A program made the translations under genes and the position numbers. This document shows positions 7,342 to 14,718 of a DNA stretch of 16,914 nt, piece after piece (the first letter of the stretch is position 1; the number at the start of each line of letters is the position of its first letter). The notes below the pieces were generated by a model. That model was not told the origin of the DNA. It searched no databases and saw only the letters and a program-made list of their open reading frames with translations. This DNA comes from Rhizobiaceae bacterium. GTDB taxonomy: Bacteria > Pseudomonadota > Alphaproteobacteria > Rhizobiales > Rhizobiaceae. The stretch lies in assembly GCA_020696915.1 (NCBI GenBank), contig JAJFMR010000051.1, positions 1 through 16,914 on the forward strand, written 5' to 3'.

Positions 7342-8739
7342 CTAGGCCGCGGCTCTTGCGTGGCGCCCGATATGATCTTCCACCATTTTGAGGGTGGATG
7401 GAAGTACCGTGAATCTCTCATCCTTTTCCATCAGCCCGGACAGGATGTCCGGCAGGCGCGGCCGGACGCCGCACGCCGCTTCGACCGCCGCGGGGAACTT
7501 GGCGGGATGCGCCGTTGCAAGCACCACCATCGGCGTCGCTCCACCCAGCCTGCGTCTCGCCACATGCATGGCGGTCGCGCCGTGCGGATCGATGAGGTAG
7601 CCGCTCCCCTGCAGGCTCTCCCTGATGGCCGCCGCCGTCTCCGCCACGCTGGCCCGGCCGGCGTCGAATTTTCCGCGGATGTGCTGCAGCGGCCCGTCCT
7701 CGATCGTGAAGGCGCCCGACTGTCTCAGCCCGCTCATCGACCGGCGCACGGCTTCCGCGTCACGCCCTGCGGCCTCGAACAGCAGCCGCTCGAAGTTCGA
7801 CGACACTTGGATGTCCATGGAAGGCGAAGTCGTCTCCACGACCGCCCGCGTCCGGTACTCGCCCGTGTCGAGCGTGCGCGCCAATATGTCGTTGTCGTTC
7901 GTGGCGATCACCAGGCGTTCTACGGGCAGACCCATGCGGGTCGCCGCGTAACCGGCGAAGATGTCGCCGAAATTGCCGGTCGGCACGGTGAACGAAACCG
8001 GGCGGTCCGGACTGCCCAATGAGATCGCCGACCAGAAGAAGTAGACGATCTGCGCCATGATGCGCGCCCAGTTGATCGAGTTGACGCCCGACAGCGAAAC
8101 GCGGTCGCGGAAGGCATGGTCGTTGAACATGTCCTTCACCAGGGACTGGCAATCGTCGAAATTGCCCTCGATGGCCAGCGCCTGGACGTTTTGAGCGGTC
8201 GATGTGGTCATCTGGCGCTGCTGCACCGGCGAAACGCGCCCGTTCGGGAAGAGAACGAACAGGTCCGTGCGGTCGCGGCCCGCGAAGGCGCCGACCGCCG
8301 CGCCGCCGGTGTCGCCCGATGTTGCTCCGACGATGGTGGCACGCTGCCCGCGCTGGACGAGAATGTGGTCGATCAGCCGCGCCAGGAGCTGCATGGCGAC
8401 GTCCTTGAAGGCCAGGGTCGGGCCGTGAAAGAGTTCCAGAACGAACAGATTGCTCCCGGTCTGCACGAGCGGACAGACGGCCTCGTGGCGGAACGTTGCG
8501 TAAGCCTCGCCGACCAGGCCATCGAAGATCTCGGGCCGGATCTCCCCACCCAGGAAGGGCGTGAGCAGGCGGACCGCCAGATCCCGATAGCAGAGGCCGC
8601 GCATGGCGCGGATCTCCGCCGAGGTGAAACTCGGCCATTCGGCGGGAACGTAGAGGCCGCCGTCCCGGGCGAGGCCGGCAAGGACCACGTCGGAAAAGCC
8701 GAGCGGCGGCGCTTCGCCGCGTGTGCTTACATACTGCAT
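7342..8739 (-). CDS. thrC: threonine synthase
   Basis: A 465-residue PLP enzyme that converts O-phosphohomoserine to threonine plus phosphate, the last step of threonine biosynthesis. The N-terminus (MQYVSTRGEAPPLGFSDVVLAGLARDGGLYVP) is the standard threonine synthase opening. The PLP lysine is K112 in HGPTLAFKDVAMQ, and the phosphate-binding stretch GATSGDTGGAAVGAF lies at about 138-152. Length matches the long bacterial/fungal class of the enzyme. ATG 8739 is preferred to the GTG at 8745 because GGGGA sits nine bases ahead of the ATG but only three ahead of the GTG. It is the first gene of a four-gene minus-strand run with intergenic gaps of 14, 16 and 3 bases. It is divergent from the lipoprotein gene at 8856. 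I see no threonine attenuator or leader peptide in the 116-base intergenic region. Confidence 0.97.
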   Translation of the reverse strand: MQYVSTRGEAPPLGFSDVVLAGLARDGGLYVPAEWPSFTSAEIRAMRGLCYRDLAVRLLTPFLGGEIRPEIFDGLVGEAYATFRHEAVCPLVQTGSNLFVLELFHGPTLAFKDVAMQLLARLIDHILVQRGQRATIVGATSGDTGGAAVGAFAGRDRTDLFVLFPNGRVSPVQQRQMTTSTAQNVQALAIEGNFDDCQSLVKDMFNDHAFRDRVSLSGVNSINWARIMAQIVYFFWSAISLGSPDRPVSFTVPTGNFGDIFAGYAATRMGLPVERLVIATNDNDILARTLDTGEYRTRAVVETTSPSMDIQVSSNFERLLFEAAGRDAEAVRRSMSGLRQSGAFTIEDGPLQHIRGKFDAGRASVAETAAAIRESLQGSGYLIDPHGATAMHVARRRLGGATPMVVLATAHPAKFPAAVEAACGVRPRLPDILSGLMEKDERFTVLPSTLKMVEDHIGRHARAAA

Positions 8740-8824
8740 GCTCACCTGTCCCCTGGCGCGATCCCGGTGTGGAAAGGCTGCCGAATGCGGCGCCGCGTCA
8801 GTCGCATTTCCGCCGCGCGGTTGA

Positions 8825-8830
8825 TATAGA
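8825..8830 (+). promoter_or_regulatory. possible -10 box for the lipoprotein gene
   Basis: TATAGA lies about 25 bases before the lipoprotein ATG, in an otherwise GC-rich thrC/lipoprotein intergenic region. No good -35 box is visible at the right distance, so this is a weak call. Confidence 0.2.
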
Positions 8831-8855
8831 CGACCTGCTTTGCCAGAGGGAAGTC

Positions 8856-9440
8856 ATGAAGCGTCGATCGATAACGAGTTCCGTCGCCGGCGGATTTGCC
8901 ATGGCGGCCTTTATGCTGGCGGCCGGCTGCCAATCCGGCGGCTCGGGCGGGGTCCTCGGCCTCAACGGCGACAAGCCCCGTGAACAGGTCCTGCAGAGCG
9001 AGCTGACCGGCTATTGCCCGCGGGTGCAGCTGCGCGAAGGCACGGCCTACTTCACCACCTATGCCAAGGGTGGCCAGGACGACAAGGACAAGATCGTCTA
9101 TCAGGCATCCATTTCCGACGTGACCCGCAGCTGCAGCCGCGCCAACGGCATGCTGACCTTGAAGATAGCGGTGGCCGGACGTGTCGTGCCCGGTCCGGCC
9201 GGCGGCCCGGGCACGGTGACCATGCCGATCCGGGTCGCCGTGGCGCGCGGCGAAGAGGTTCTCTATTCCGAGCTCCACAGGCATGCGGTCGCGGTCGGCG
9301 AGGGATCGGGCGCGACACAGTTTATGTTTGCCAACCCCGACATCACGATACCCATCCCTGCTGACGGCAGCCTGCAGGTCTTTGCCGGCTACGACGAGGG
9401 GCCGCCGACCAAACGCTCGTCCGATGCCGAGGCTTTCTAA
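8856..9440 (+). CDS. conserved hypothetical lipoprotein
   Basis: A 194-residue protein with a typical lipoprotein signal: basic MKRR, a hydrophobic stretch, then lipobox LAAGC with the acylated cysteine at position 25. Asp is absent at +2 (Gln instead), so the outer membrane or outer leaflet is more likely than inner-membrane retention, if E. coli sorting rules apply. Two further cysteines (54, 93) could form a disulfide. The rest is predicted to be beta-rich with no motif I can assign. AGAGGGAAG just upstream of the ATG is a strong ribosome site and fixes the start. The gene is single, divergent from thrC, and ends before a palindromic element. The function is unknown; similar proteins are usually annotated only as hypothetical. 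Confidence 0.85.
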   Translation: MKRRSITSSVAGGFAMAAFMLAAGCQSGGSGGVLGLNGDKPREQVLQSELTGYCPRVQLREGTAYFTTYAKGGQDDKDKIVYQASISDVTRSCSRANGMLTLKIAVAGRVVPGPAGGPGTVTMPIRVAVARGEEVLYSELHRHAVAVGEGSGATQFMFANPDITIPIPADGSLQVFAGYDEGPPTKRSSDAEAF

Positions 9441-9442
9441 AG

Positions 9443-9485
9443 GCAATTCCAGCAAAGGTGCGTAGCGGTTTGCGTCCGGAATTGC
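9443..9485. repeat. nested palindrome in convergent intergenic region, likely dispersed repeat
   Basis: Perfect outer inverted repeat GCAATTCC (9443-9450) / GGAATTGC (9478-9485) encloses a second inverted pair GCAAA (9452-9456) / TTTGC (9469-9473). Together they would form a two-storey hairpin. It sits between the ends of two convergent genes (9440 and 9538), where it could act as a bidirectional terminator or a stabilising 3' structure, although no T-run follows. From memory, very similar GGAATTGCG-containing elements are abundant between genes in Rhizobium, Agrobacterium and Mesorhizobium. That part is recollection and needs a search. Confidence 0.55.
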
Positions 9486-9537
9486 GAGAAACAGGAAGAC
9501 AGAGCATTCCCGCCGTTTCTGAGAAAAGCGGAAATCG

Positions 9538-10227
9538 CTAGGCGTCGGCCGACCACTCCGACAATGCGGCGACGACCGCCGGGAAGTCGGCCCAGCGCCG
9601 GATCACCGTTTCGGCGCCGGCCTCGGTCAGCGCGTCGGCGTGGCCGGCATAGCTGTGGGCGGCGCCCGTAAACCCGATGACGCGCATTCCCGCCGCCTTC
9701 GCGCCGGCGATGCCGTGCACGGAATCCTCGATGACGAAGGTGTTGCGCGGATCGGCCCCGAGCGTCTTTGCCGCATGCAGGAACACGTCGGGCGCCGGCT
9801 TCGGCTTGCCCGTGGGCGTTTCCAGTGACGAAAAGATGCGGCCGGCGAAGTAGGGCAGCAGGCGTGTCTTCTCCAGCATGAACTCGATCCGCTCGGTGCG
9901 CGAGTTCGAGCAGATGCATTTGTGGCACACGACCTCCGAGGCTGCCTCATGAGCGCCCTCGATTGCCCGCACCTCCGCTTTCAGTCGGCGGTCGATGAGG
10001 TCCTCGGCCTGGTCGATGAGCGACACCTGGAAGGGGATGGCTGCCTTCTCCTCGATTCTGATGAGGATGTCCTTGAAGGTCAGGCCGGCATACGCCTCGG
10101 AGATTTCATCCGCGGTGATCTCGTAGCCGGCAGCGCTCACCAGTTCGGCCTCGACGCGCGCCGCGACGACCTCACTGTCGACGAGCACGCCGTCGCAATC
10201 GAAGATGACGAGATCGGGCGCGGGCAT
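9538..10227 (-). CDS. HAD superfamily hydrolase, subfamily IA (phosphoglycolate phosphatase/beta-phosphoglucomutase-like)
   Basis: A 229-residue cytosolic phosphohydrolase. Motif I is DCDGVLVDSE at 10-19 (nucleophile Asp10, acid Asp12). Motif II is the serine of CSNS (S107), motif III the lysine of GKPKPAPD (K143 or K141), and motif IV the acidic pair in VIEDSVHG (E167, D168). A helical cap of about 70 residues lies between motifs I and II, as in subfamily IA. Substrate specificity within this group (sugar phosphates, phosphoglycolate, nucleotides) cannot be read from the sequence. GGAAAGAG before the ATG at 10227 supports the start; the much longer open frame upstream is antisense to ccrM. 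It is divergent from ccrM and convergent with the lipoprotein gene, so it is probably monocistronic. Confidence 0.9.
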   Translation of the reverse strand: MPAPDLVIFDCDGVLVDSEVVAARVEAELVSAAGYEITADEISEAYAGLTFKDILIRIEEKAAIPFQVSLIDQAEDLIDRRLKAEVRAIEGAHEAASEVVCHKCICSNSRTERIEFMLEKTRLLPYFAGRIFSSLETPTGKPKPAPDVFLHAAKTLGADPRNTFVIEDSVHGIAGAKAAGMRVIGFTGAAHSYAGHADALTEAGAETVIRRWADFPAVVAALSEWSADA

Positions 10228-10339
10228 GGCTCTTTCCGAAAAGAACGTGGAGTTGGTGGCCGACGAAACCCGGCCCAGGCGCGGGTGCCGCGCCTTACAC
10301 CATGCCGCTGGCATCCGCAAACAGGGCAGCGGGCCTTCA

Positions 10340-10388
10340 TTAAATGTTTACGCGAAGCGGTAACCATAACGGCCAGTAAACGTAACGC
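10340..10388 (+). promoter_or_regulatory. AT-rich ccrM upstream control region with CtrA-like half-sites
   Basis: Between the HAD start (10227) and ccrM (10404) the last 65 bases turn AT-rich. They hold TTAA (10340-10343), GTTTAC (10346-10351), GGTAACCAT (10359-10367) and GTAAAC (10376-10381). GTTTAC and GTAAAC form an inverted repeat centred almost on GGTAACC. TAACCAT resembles the TTAACCAT half-site bound by CtrA at cell-cycle promoters, including ccrM in Caulobacter, but a full TTAA-N7-TTAA is not present. No GANTC site occurs between the HAD start and the ccrM start. CtrA control is an inference. Confidence 0.35.
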
Positions 10389-10403
10389 GTTCCTGGGGTA
10401 CCG

Positions 10404-11537
10404 ATGTCCGCAGCGCTGCTTCTCGACGAGGCTTCCTCGTCGTTCCCGCGACCGGAGTTTCACAACACGATTTTCAAGGGGGATTGCGTCGCTGCCCTGG
10501 AAAGACTGCCCGACAAGTCCGTCGACGTGGTCTTCGCCGACCCGCCCTATAATCTGCAGCTCGACGGCGACCTCAGGCGGCCTGATCAGTCGAGGGTCGA
10601 CGCGGTCGACGACCACTGGGACCGGTTCGAGAGCTTTGCGGCCTACGACGCCTTCACCCGGGCATGGCTGCTGGCGGCCCGCCGCGTCCTGAAGCCGAGC
10701 GGCACGATCTGGGTCATCGGCTCCTATCACAACATCTTCCGCGTCGGCTCGACGCTGCAGGATCTCGGCTACTGGATCCTGAACGACGTCGTCTGGCGCA
10801 AGACCAATCCGATGCCGAACTTTCGTGGCCGCCGCTTCCAGAATGCCCACGAAACGCTGATCTGGGCGACGCGCGACAGGGAAGGCAAGGGCTACACCTT
10901 CAATTACGAGGCCCTCAAGGCGGCCAATGACGACACGCAGATGCGTTCCGACTGGCTGTTTCCGATCTGCACCGGCGCCGAGCGGCTGAAGACCGAAGCA
11001 GGCGACAAGCTGCATCCGACCCAGAAGCCGGAAGCGCTGCTGGCCCGCATCATGCTTGCTTCGAGCCGGCCGGGCGACGTGGTCCTCGATCCATTCTTCG
11101 GGAGCGGGACGACCGGCGCGGTGGCAAAGCGCCTTGGCCGCAATTTCGTCGGCGTCGAACGCGAGCAGGTCTACATCGACGCCGCCATGAGGCGCATCGC
11201 GGCAGTGGCTCCGATGGCGGCTGCCGACCTCCAGATCATCACCGGCAAGCGCGCCGAACCGCGCATCGCCTTCGTCAGCCTGATCGATCAAGGCCTGATG
11301 AAGCCCGGCACGCTGCTCCACGACGCCCGCAAGCGCTGGACGGCGCGGGTGCGCGCCGACGGCACGGTGGCGGTCGGCGAGCGTGCCGGCTCGATCCACC
11401 GCGTCGGCGCCGCTGTCCAGGGCCTGGACGCCTGCAACGGCTGGACGTTCTGGCACTACGAACGCAATGGCGGACTGACGCAGATCGACGAACTTCGCCG
11501 CATCGCCCGCCTCGGCATGGAGCGCGCCGGCGCCTGA
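10404..11537 (+). CDS. ccrM: cell-cycle DNA adenine-N6 methyltransferase CcrM (GANTC)
   Basis: A 377-residue beta-class adenine methyltransferase. Catalytic motif IV DPPY is at 46-49 and comes before the AdoMet-binding motif I FGSGTTG at 232-238, the order that defines the beta class. HPTQKPEALL (204-213) precedes motif I as usual. The roughly 100-residue C-terminal domain (from about 275, with the GWTFWHYE block near the end) is the CcrM-specific extension needed for DNA recognition, and it argues strongly for GANTC specificity rather than another orphan methylase. There is no restriction enzyme nearby. In Caulobacter and rhizobia CcrM is made late in the cell cycle to re-methylate the chromosome and controls ctrA, ftsZ and other genes. 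GGGG five bases before the ATG supports the start. Confidence 0.96.
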   Translation: MSAALLLDEASSSFPRPEFHNTIFKGDCVAALERLPDKSVDVVFADPPYNLQLDGDLRRPDQSRVDAVDDHWDRFESFAAYDAFTRAWLLAARRVLKPSGTIWVIGSYHNIFRVGSTLQDLGYWILNDVVWRKTNPMPNFRGRRFQNAHETLIWATRDREGKGYTFNYEALKAANDDTQMRSDWLFPICTGAERLKTEAGDKLHPTQKPEALLARIMLASSRPGDVVLDPFFGSGTTGAVAKRLGRNFVGVEREQVYIDAAMRRIAAVAPMAAADLQIITGKRAEPRIAFVSLIDQGLMKPGTLLHDARKRWTARVRADGTVAVGERAGSIHRVGAAVQGLDACNGWTFWHYERNGGLTQIDELRRIARLGMERAGA

Positions 11538-11559
11538 GGGCTGAGCGCAGGTCCCTCTT

Positions 11560-11614
11560 TTCGTCATGCTCGGGCGAGCGCCTGATGGGCTCCGGCGCTT
11601 GCCATGGATGACGA
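11560..11614. repeat. intergenic palindromic repeat element, copy 2
   Basis: A 55-bp imperfect palindrome between the convergent ccrM and HAD genes. Terminal TTCGTCAT/ATGACGAA is perfect, and pairing extends to about 20 bases per arm (TTCGTCATGCTCGGGCGAGCG against the complement of CGCTTGCCATGGATGACGAA). Both arms match the ends of the element at 187-363, and the similarity runs past the end into ATGACGAAAAG-GGAC. No T-run flanks it, so a simple intrinsic terminator is not supported, although its place after two converging genes fits an mRNA 3'-end structure. Confidence 0.6.
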
Positions 11615-11649
11615 AGTGGTGAGGCCCGCGCTCGGCTTTTCTTCGACGC

Positions 11650-12305
11650 TCAGAACTCCAGCCCGAACCGCTTCAGATCGGCTTCGAGCGTTGCGGCGTC
11701 CTTGAACAGCACCGACTGCCAGCCGGCCGCCCTGGCGCCCTCGACATTCTTCTGGCTGTCGTCGATGAGCAGCGTCGCCCCCGGCTCGAGGCCGAATGCC
11801 GCCGCATGATGATCGAAGATCGCACGCTCCGGCTTGATCGTGCGGACGTCGCCGGAGACGGTGATGCCGCGCGGCCGTTCCATGAACGGAAAGCGTTTCC
11901 GGGCCTCGAGAAGGGTGTCGGCCGCGGAATTGGTAAGCAGGGTGACGTCATGCCCGGCGTCGATCAGCCGCTCCATCAGGCGGACGCTCTCGTCATGCGC
12001 GTGCGGCACCATTTCGAGCCAGTGCCGGCGGAAGTTGCGGATGTTTTCGGCGTGTCCGGGGTGCGCGGTGAGCAGTTCCGCCTCGGCGTCGTGGCGTGTC
12101 CGGGGTGCGCGGTGAGCAGTTCCGCCTCGGCGTCGTCCCAGCTCCGGCCGCGGTCCTGCTCGATGTTCCACGGTGACGTGCAGACATTCTGCAGGAACCA
12201 CTGCCGCTCGGCAGCGTCGGGAATGAGCCGCAGGAAAGGCAGTTCGGCGTCGTAGTGGACGAGCACCCCGCCGATGTCGAAGACGATATGGCGAATTGCG
12301 GTCAT
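11650..12305 (-). pseudogene. HAD superfamily hydrolase disrupted by a 44-bp tandem duplication
   Basis: The gene starts at ATG 12305 with HAD motif I (VFDIGGVLV) and ends at TGA 11650-11652, but the two halves are in different frames. The first half reads to GHA and then shifts, ending early at 11976 (109 residues). The second half holds motif II (LLTNSAAD), the lysine of TIKPERAIF and motif IV (LLIDDSQKN), which match one HAD protein of the YihX type. The break coincides with two perfect 44-bp copies (12049-12092, 12093-12136). Deleting one gives exactly 204 codons and a normal 203-residue enzyme. Motif I lacks the usual second Asp (DIGG), as in several YihX-like proteins. The start overlaps the original mutY stop (ATGA), so the two genes were translationally coupled. 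It could be a real null allele or an assembly artefact. Confidence 0.85.
12049..12136. repeat. perfect 44-bp tandem duplication (2 copies)
   Basis: Two identical adjacent 44-base units: 12049-12092 and 12093-12136, each starting GGCGTGTCCGGGG and ending GCGTCGT. The identity stops exactly at both borders. The unit length is not a multiple of three, so the duplication shifts the HAD gene frame. Perfect identity suggests a very recent event or an assembly or read artefact. Confidence 0.95.
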
Positions 12306-13269
12306 GCGCTTCCCCCTGAATGCGCCCTGCGCGTCTTCATCGAGCCCGGCATGGCCGCCTCGATGACCTTTTTCATCAGGGTGGGCAGGGCCTCGCCGGC
12401 GAGGTTTTGGCTTGCCACGTGGTGGTCGGCACCTCCGTCATGCCGCCGAGCAGGCCGCGTTCGGCGCGCCTGCGCAGGAGAACGGCGCCATCCCCACGAA
12501 CCGCCACGAAAGCGGCGCCGCGCCGCTGCGGCTTTTCCGCCTTTGCGGCTCGTACCGGCAGCAATTCCGGATCGCCGTCGCGAATCGCCGCACATGTCTC
12601 GCGGATCGGGCAATTGCTGCATCGCGGACGCCGCGGCGTGCAAACGGTGGCTCCGAGATCCATCATCGCCTGCGCGAAGTCGCCCGGACGTTTGCCCGGC
12701 ACCAGCCTCGCCAGGCGGGCCCGGATTTCGGCCTTGGCTTCCGGCAGCGGCGTGCGGACGGCAAAGAGGCGCGCGACCACCCGCTCGACGTTTGCGTCGA
12801 CAACCGCGGCTGGCCGGTCGAAGGCGATCGCAGCGATCGCTGCGGCCGTGTACGGGCCGACGCCAGGCAGGTCCCGCAGGCCGGCTTCGTTGTCGGGGAA
12901 AAGGCGGCCGGGAAGGGCGGCGACGCGGCTCGCGCATTTCTTTAGGTTGCGCGCGCGGGTGTAATAGCCGAGCCCCGCCCAGGCTTTCATGATGTCCTCG
13001 TCTGTCGCCGCGGCAAGCGCGGCCACATCCGGCCATTGCCGGACGAATTTGCGGAAATAGGGTTTGACCGCCTCGACCGTCGTCTGCTGCAGCATGATCT
13101 CCGAAAGCCAGACGCGGTATGGGTCGGGCCGGGCGCCCTTCGCCAGGTCGGCGGGCGAAATGCGCCACGGCAGGTCGCGGCAATGTTCCGAGTACCAGGC
13201 AAGCAGGGTCCCGGCGACATCCTCGCCGAGGAGTTTCGGACCCTTGCTTGCGGCGGCGGCGGCTGTCAT
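12302..13269 (-). pseudogene. mutY: A/G-specific adenine glycosylase MutY, C-terminal domain internally deleted
   Basis: MutY removes adenine mispaired with 8-oxoguanine. The glycosylase core is intact: E57 in SEIMLQQT, helix-hairpin-helix LPGVGPYTA (134-142), catalytic D158 in VVDANVERV, and the [4Fe-4S] cysteines C210, C217, C220 and C226 with 6-2-5 spacing. The C-terminal NUDIX-like domain begins normally (AAFVAV...GLLGGMTEVPTTTW, to W285). It then breaks, and the frame ends at a TGA at 12376 after 297 residues. The authentic C-terminus (GEALPTLMKKVIEAAMPG) is present immediately after, in another frame, ending at 12302 in an ATGA overlap with the HAD gene. So the middle of the domain, including the region expected to hold the F-S/T-H 8-oxoG-recognition loop, is missing (deleted length = 1 mod 3). 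The product may still be a crippled glycosylase. Start ATG 13269 fits the family. Confidence 0.85.
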
Positions 13270-13320
13270 TGATCGGGAGCGGGTCGAGTTCTGATCCGGT
13301 TTGCAGGCTGAAAAAGGCAC

Positions 13321-13827
13321 ATGGCAGGGAAACCGCGTCGCCGCAATCCCGTCCCGGTGAGCGATCTCGCGGCGGCCATACTGGACCCGGTGCTGCGCCG
13401 GCGCGCCGGCATCTCGATCGGCCTGGTGCAGTCCTGGGAAGATATCGTCGGCCCGCGGCTCGCGCCGGTCTCGCGTCCGGAGAAGATCCGCTGGCCGCGC
13501 CGCCTGCACGAGGATGATCCGTTTCAGCCAGCCGCCCTGGTGATCGCCTGCTCAGGCGCGGCCGCGCTCCGCATCCAGCACGAGACAGGCGAGATCATCC
13601 AGAGGGTCAATGCCTTCCTGGGTTTTGCGGCGATCGGCAGCATCCGCATCGTGCAGAAGCCGCTCGCCGGCGTTCCCGAAAAGCCGAAGCCGGCCTTTCG
13701 CCCGCTGTCTCCCGCGGAAAACGAGCGGCTGGCCGGAAAGGTGGCGAAAATCGACGACGAGGGCCTGCGGGAATCGCTGAAACGCCTCGGACAGACCATT
13801 GTCGGCAGTCGCGATACCAAGGAATGA
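13321..13827 (+). CDS. DciA-like DUF721 protein
   Basis: A 168-residue protein of the DUF721 family. Members called DciA interact with DnaB and help load the replicative helicase in bacteria that lack DnaC or DnaI. The N-terminal part (VPVSDLAAAILDPVLRRRAG...SWEDIVGPRLAPVSRPEKIRWPR) and the following strand-rich portion with LVIACSGAAALRIQHE are the family's DciA/KH-like core (about 15-115). The remaining C-terminus is a Pro/Lys linker plus a helix, usual for alphaproteobacterial members. There is no export signal. It is divergent from mutY across 51 bases and 132 bases ahead of the dsbA-like gene. The neighbourhood mutY - DUF721 - dsbA - smc is, from memory, conserved in rhizobia. Helicase loading is inferred from the family. 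Confidence 0.85.
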   Translation: MAGKPRRRNPVPVSDLAAAILDPVLRRRAGISIGLVQSWEDIVGPRLAPVSRPEKIRWPRRLHEDDPFQPAALVIACSGAAALRIQHETGEIIQRVNAFLGFAAIGSIRIVQKPLAGVPEKPKPAFRPLSPAENERLAGKVAKIDDEGLRESLKRLGQTIVGSRDTKE

Positions 13828-13867
13828 AGAGCATCGCGCATTCGTGATCGAAGGCAGACCATTGCCG

Positions 13868-13896
13868 CTTGGCATTTCGCCGGGTGATGTCTTATT
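13868..13896 (+). promoter_or_regulatory. possible sigma-70-type promoter for the dsbA-like gene
   Basis: CTTGGC (13868-13873) is one base from the alphaproteobacterial -35 consensus CTTGAC. Exactly 17 bases later is CTTATT (13891-13896), a weak -10. It lies in the 132-base gap before the DsbA-like gene. The -10 match is poor, so confidence is low. Confidence 0.25.
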
Positions 13897-13959
13897 CGCG
13901 ACGACTCTCGCTTCCGGTGCACGGGCGATGCACTATCCCCACATAGTCAGGTGATTCGT

Positions 13960-14664
13960 ATGTTCCGTTCGATCTCCCGCAGGACCGTCCTCTCGTCGCT
14001 GGCCACGCTGCCGGCAGCATTCGTGCTCGCCTCCTGCAGCGATTCCGGCGACCAGGCGATGGCACAGCAGCAGCCGGCGGCCCCTGCGGAAACGGCCGCC
14101 GCGGCGCCCGCCTCGGAGGGCACCGTCGACATGGCGAAGCTGCTCGAGCCCGGCGCGCTGCCCGACAAGGTGCTCGGCAAACCGGATGCCCCGGTCACCA
14201 TCGTCGAATACGCGTCGATGACGTGCCCGCATTGCGCGCAGTTCCACAACCTGACCCTGCCTGAAATCAAGACGAAATACATCGACACCGGCAAGGCGCG
14301 GCTGATCTTCCGGGAGTTCCCGTTCGATCCGCGCGCCGAGGCGGGCTTCATGCTGGCGCGTTGCGCGGACGACAATTATTTCCCGATGGTGGATGTGCTC
14401 TTCAAGCAGCAGCAGAACTGGGCGTCGGTCGAAAATGCCAGGGATGCGCTGCTTCAGATCTCGAAGCTGGCCGGTTTTTCACAGGAGTCCTTCGAGGCTT
14501 GTTTGACGAATCAGAAACTTCTGGACGATGTGAGGGCGGTCCAGAAGCGAGGAGCCTCGGAATTCCAGGTCGATTCCACGCCGACCTTCTTCATCAACGG
14601 CCATACCTACAAGGGGGCGCTCTCTGTTGCGGAAATGTCGGCGATCATCGACGGCATGCTCTGA
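13960..14664 (+). CDS. DsbA-family thioredoxin-fold protein, predicted lipoprotein
   Basis: A 234-residue exported thiol oxidoreductase. The thioredoxin-fold active site is C89-P-H-C92 in YASMTCPHCAQFH, the DsbA-type CPHC. The cis-proline is in STPTFFING (P208). C135 and C181 lie in the inserted helical domain. The N-terminus has a twin-arginine-like SRRTVL, a hydrophobic segment and a lipobox LASC (C26). It may thus be lipid-anchored and perhaps Tat-exported. An Ala/Pro/Gln-rich linker (about 30-58) separates anchor and domain. ATG 13960 is chosen over GTG 13951 because AGGTGA (13949-13954) sits five bases upstream as a ribosome site. It belongs to the DsbA/BdbD-like group that forms or isomerises periplasmic disulfides. 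smc starts 54 bases later. Confidence 0.92.
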   Translation: MFRSISRRTVLSSLATLPAAFVLASCSDSGDQAMAQQQPAAPAETAAAAPASEGTVDMAKLLEPGALPDKVLGKPDAPVTIVEYASMTCPHCAQFHNLTLPEIKTKYIDTGKARLIFREFPFDPRAEAGFMLARCADDNYFPMVDVLFKQQQNWASVENARDALLQISKLAGFSQESFEACLTNQKLLDDVRAVQKRGASEFQVDSTPTFFINGHTYKGALSVAEMSAIIDGML

Positions 14665-14718
14665 CGCCGCCACGGCGCAGGGACGGCAGGGCGCGGTAGC
14701 GCCGGCCGTGTTTCGTGA

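Noticed and set aside
8740..8855. Threonine attenuator or leader peptide before thrC
   Set aside because: No short ORF rich in Thr/Ile codons followed by alternative hairpins can be seen.
10137..11567. 476-residue open frame on the minus strand
   Set aside because: It is mostly antisense to ccrM. Only its last part coincides with the beginning of the HAD region, in a different frame.
11560..11614. Rho-independent terminator after ccrM
   Set aside because: The hairpin is good but no T-run follows on either strand, and its arms recur at 187-363. It is better described as a repeat.
13270..13509. 80-residue N-terminal extension of MutY
   Set aside because: This segment is antisense to the DUF721 gene and has no MutY similarity; the family start is the ATG at 13269.
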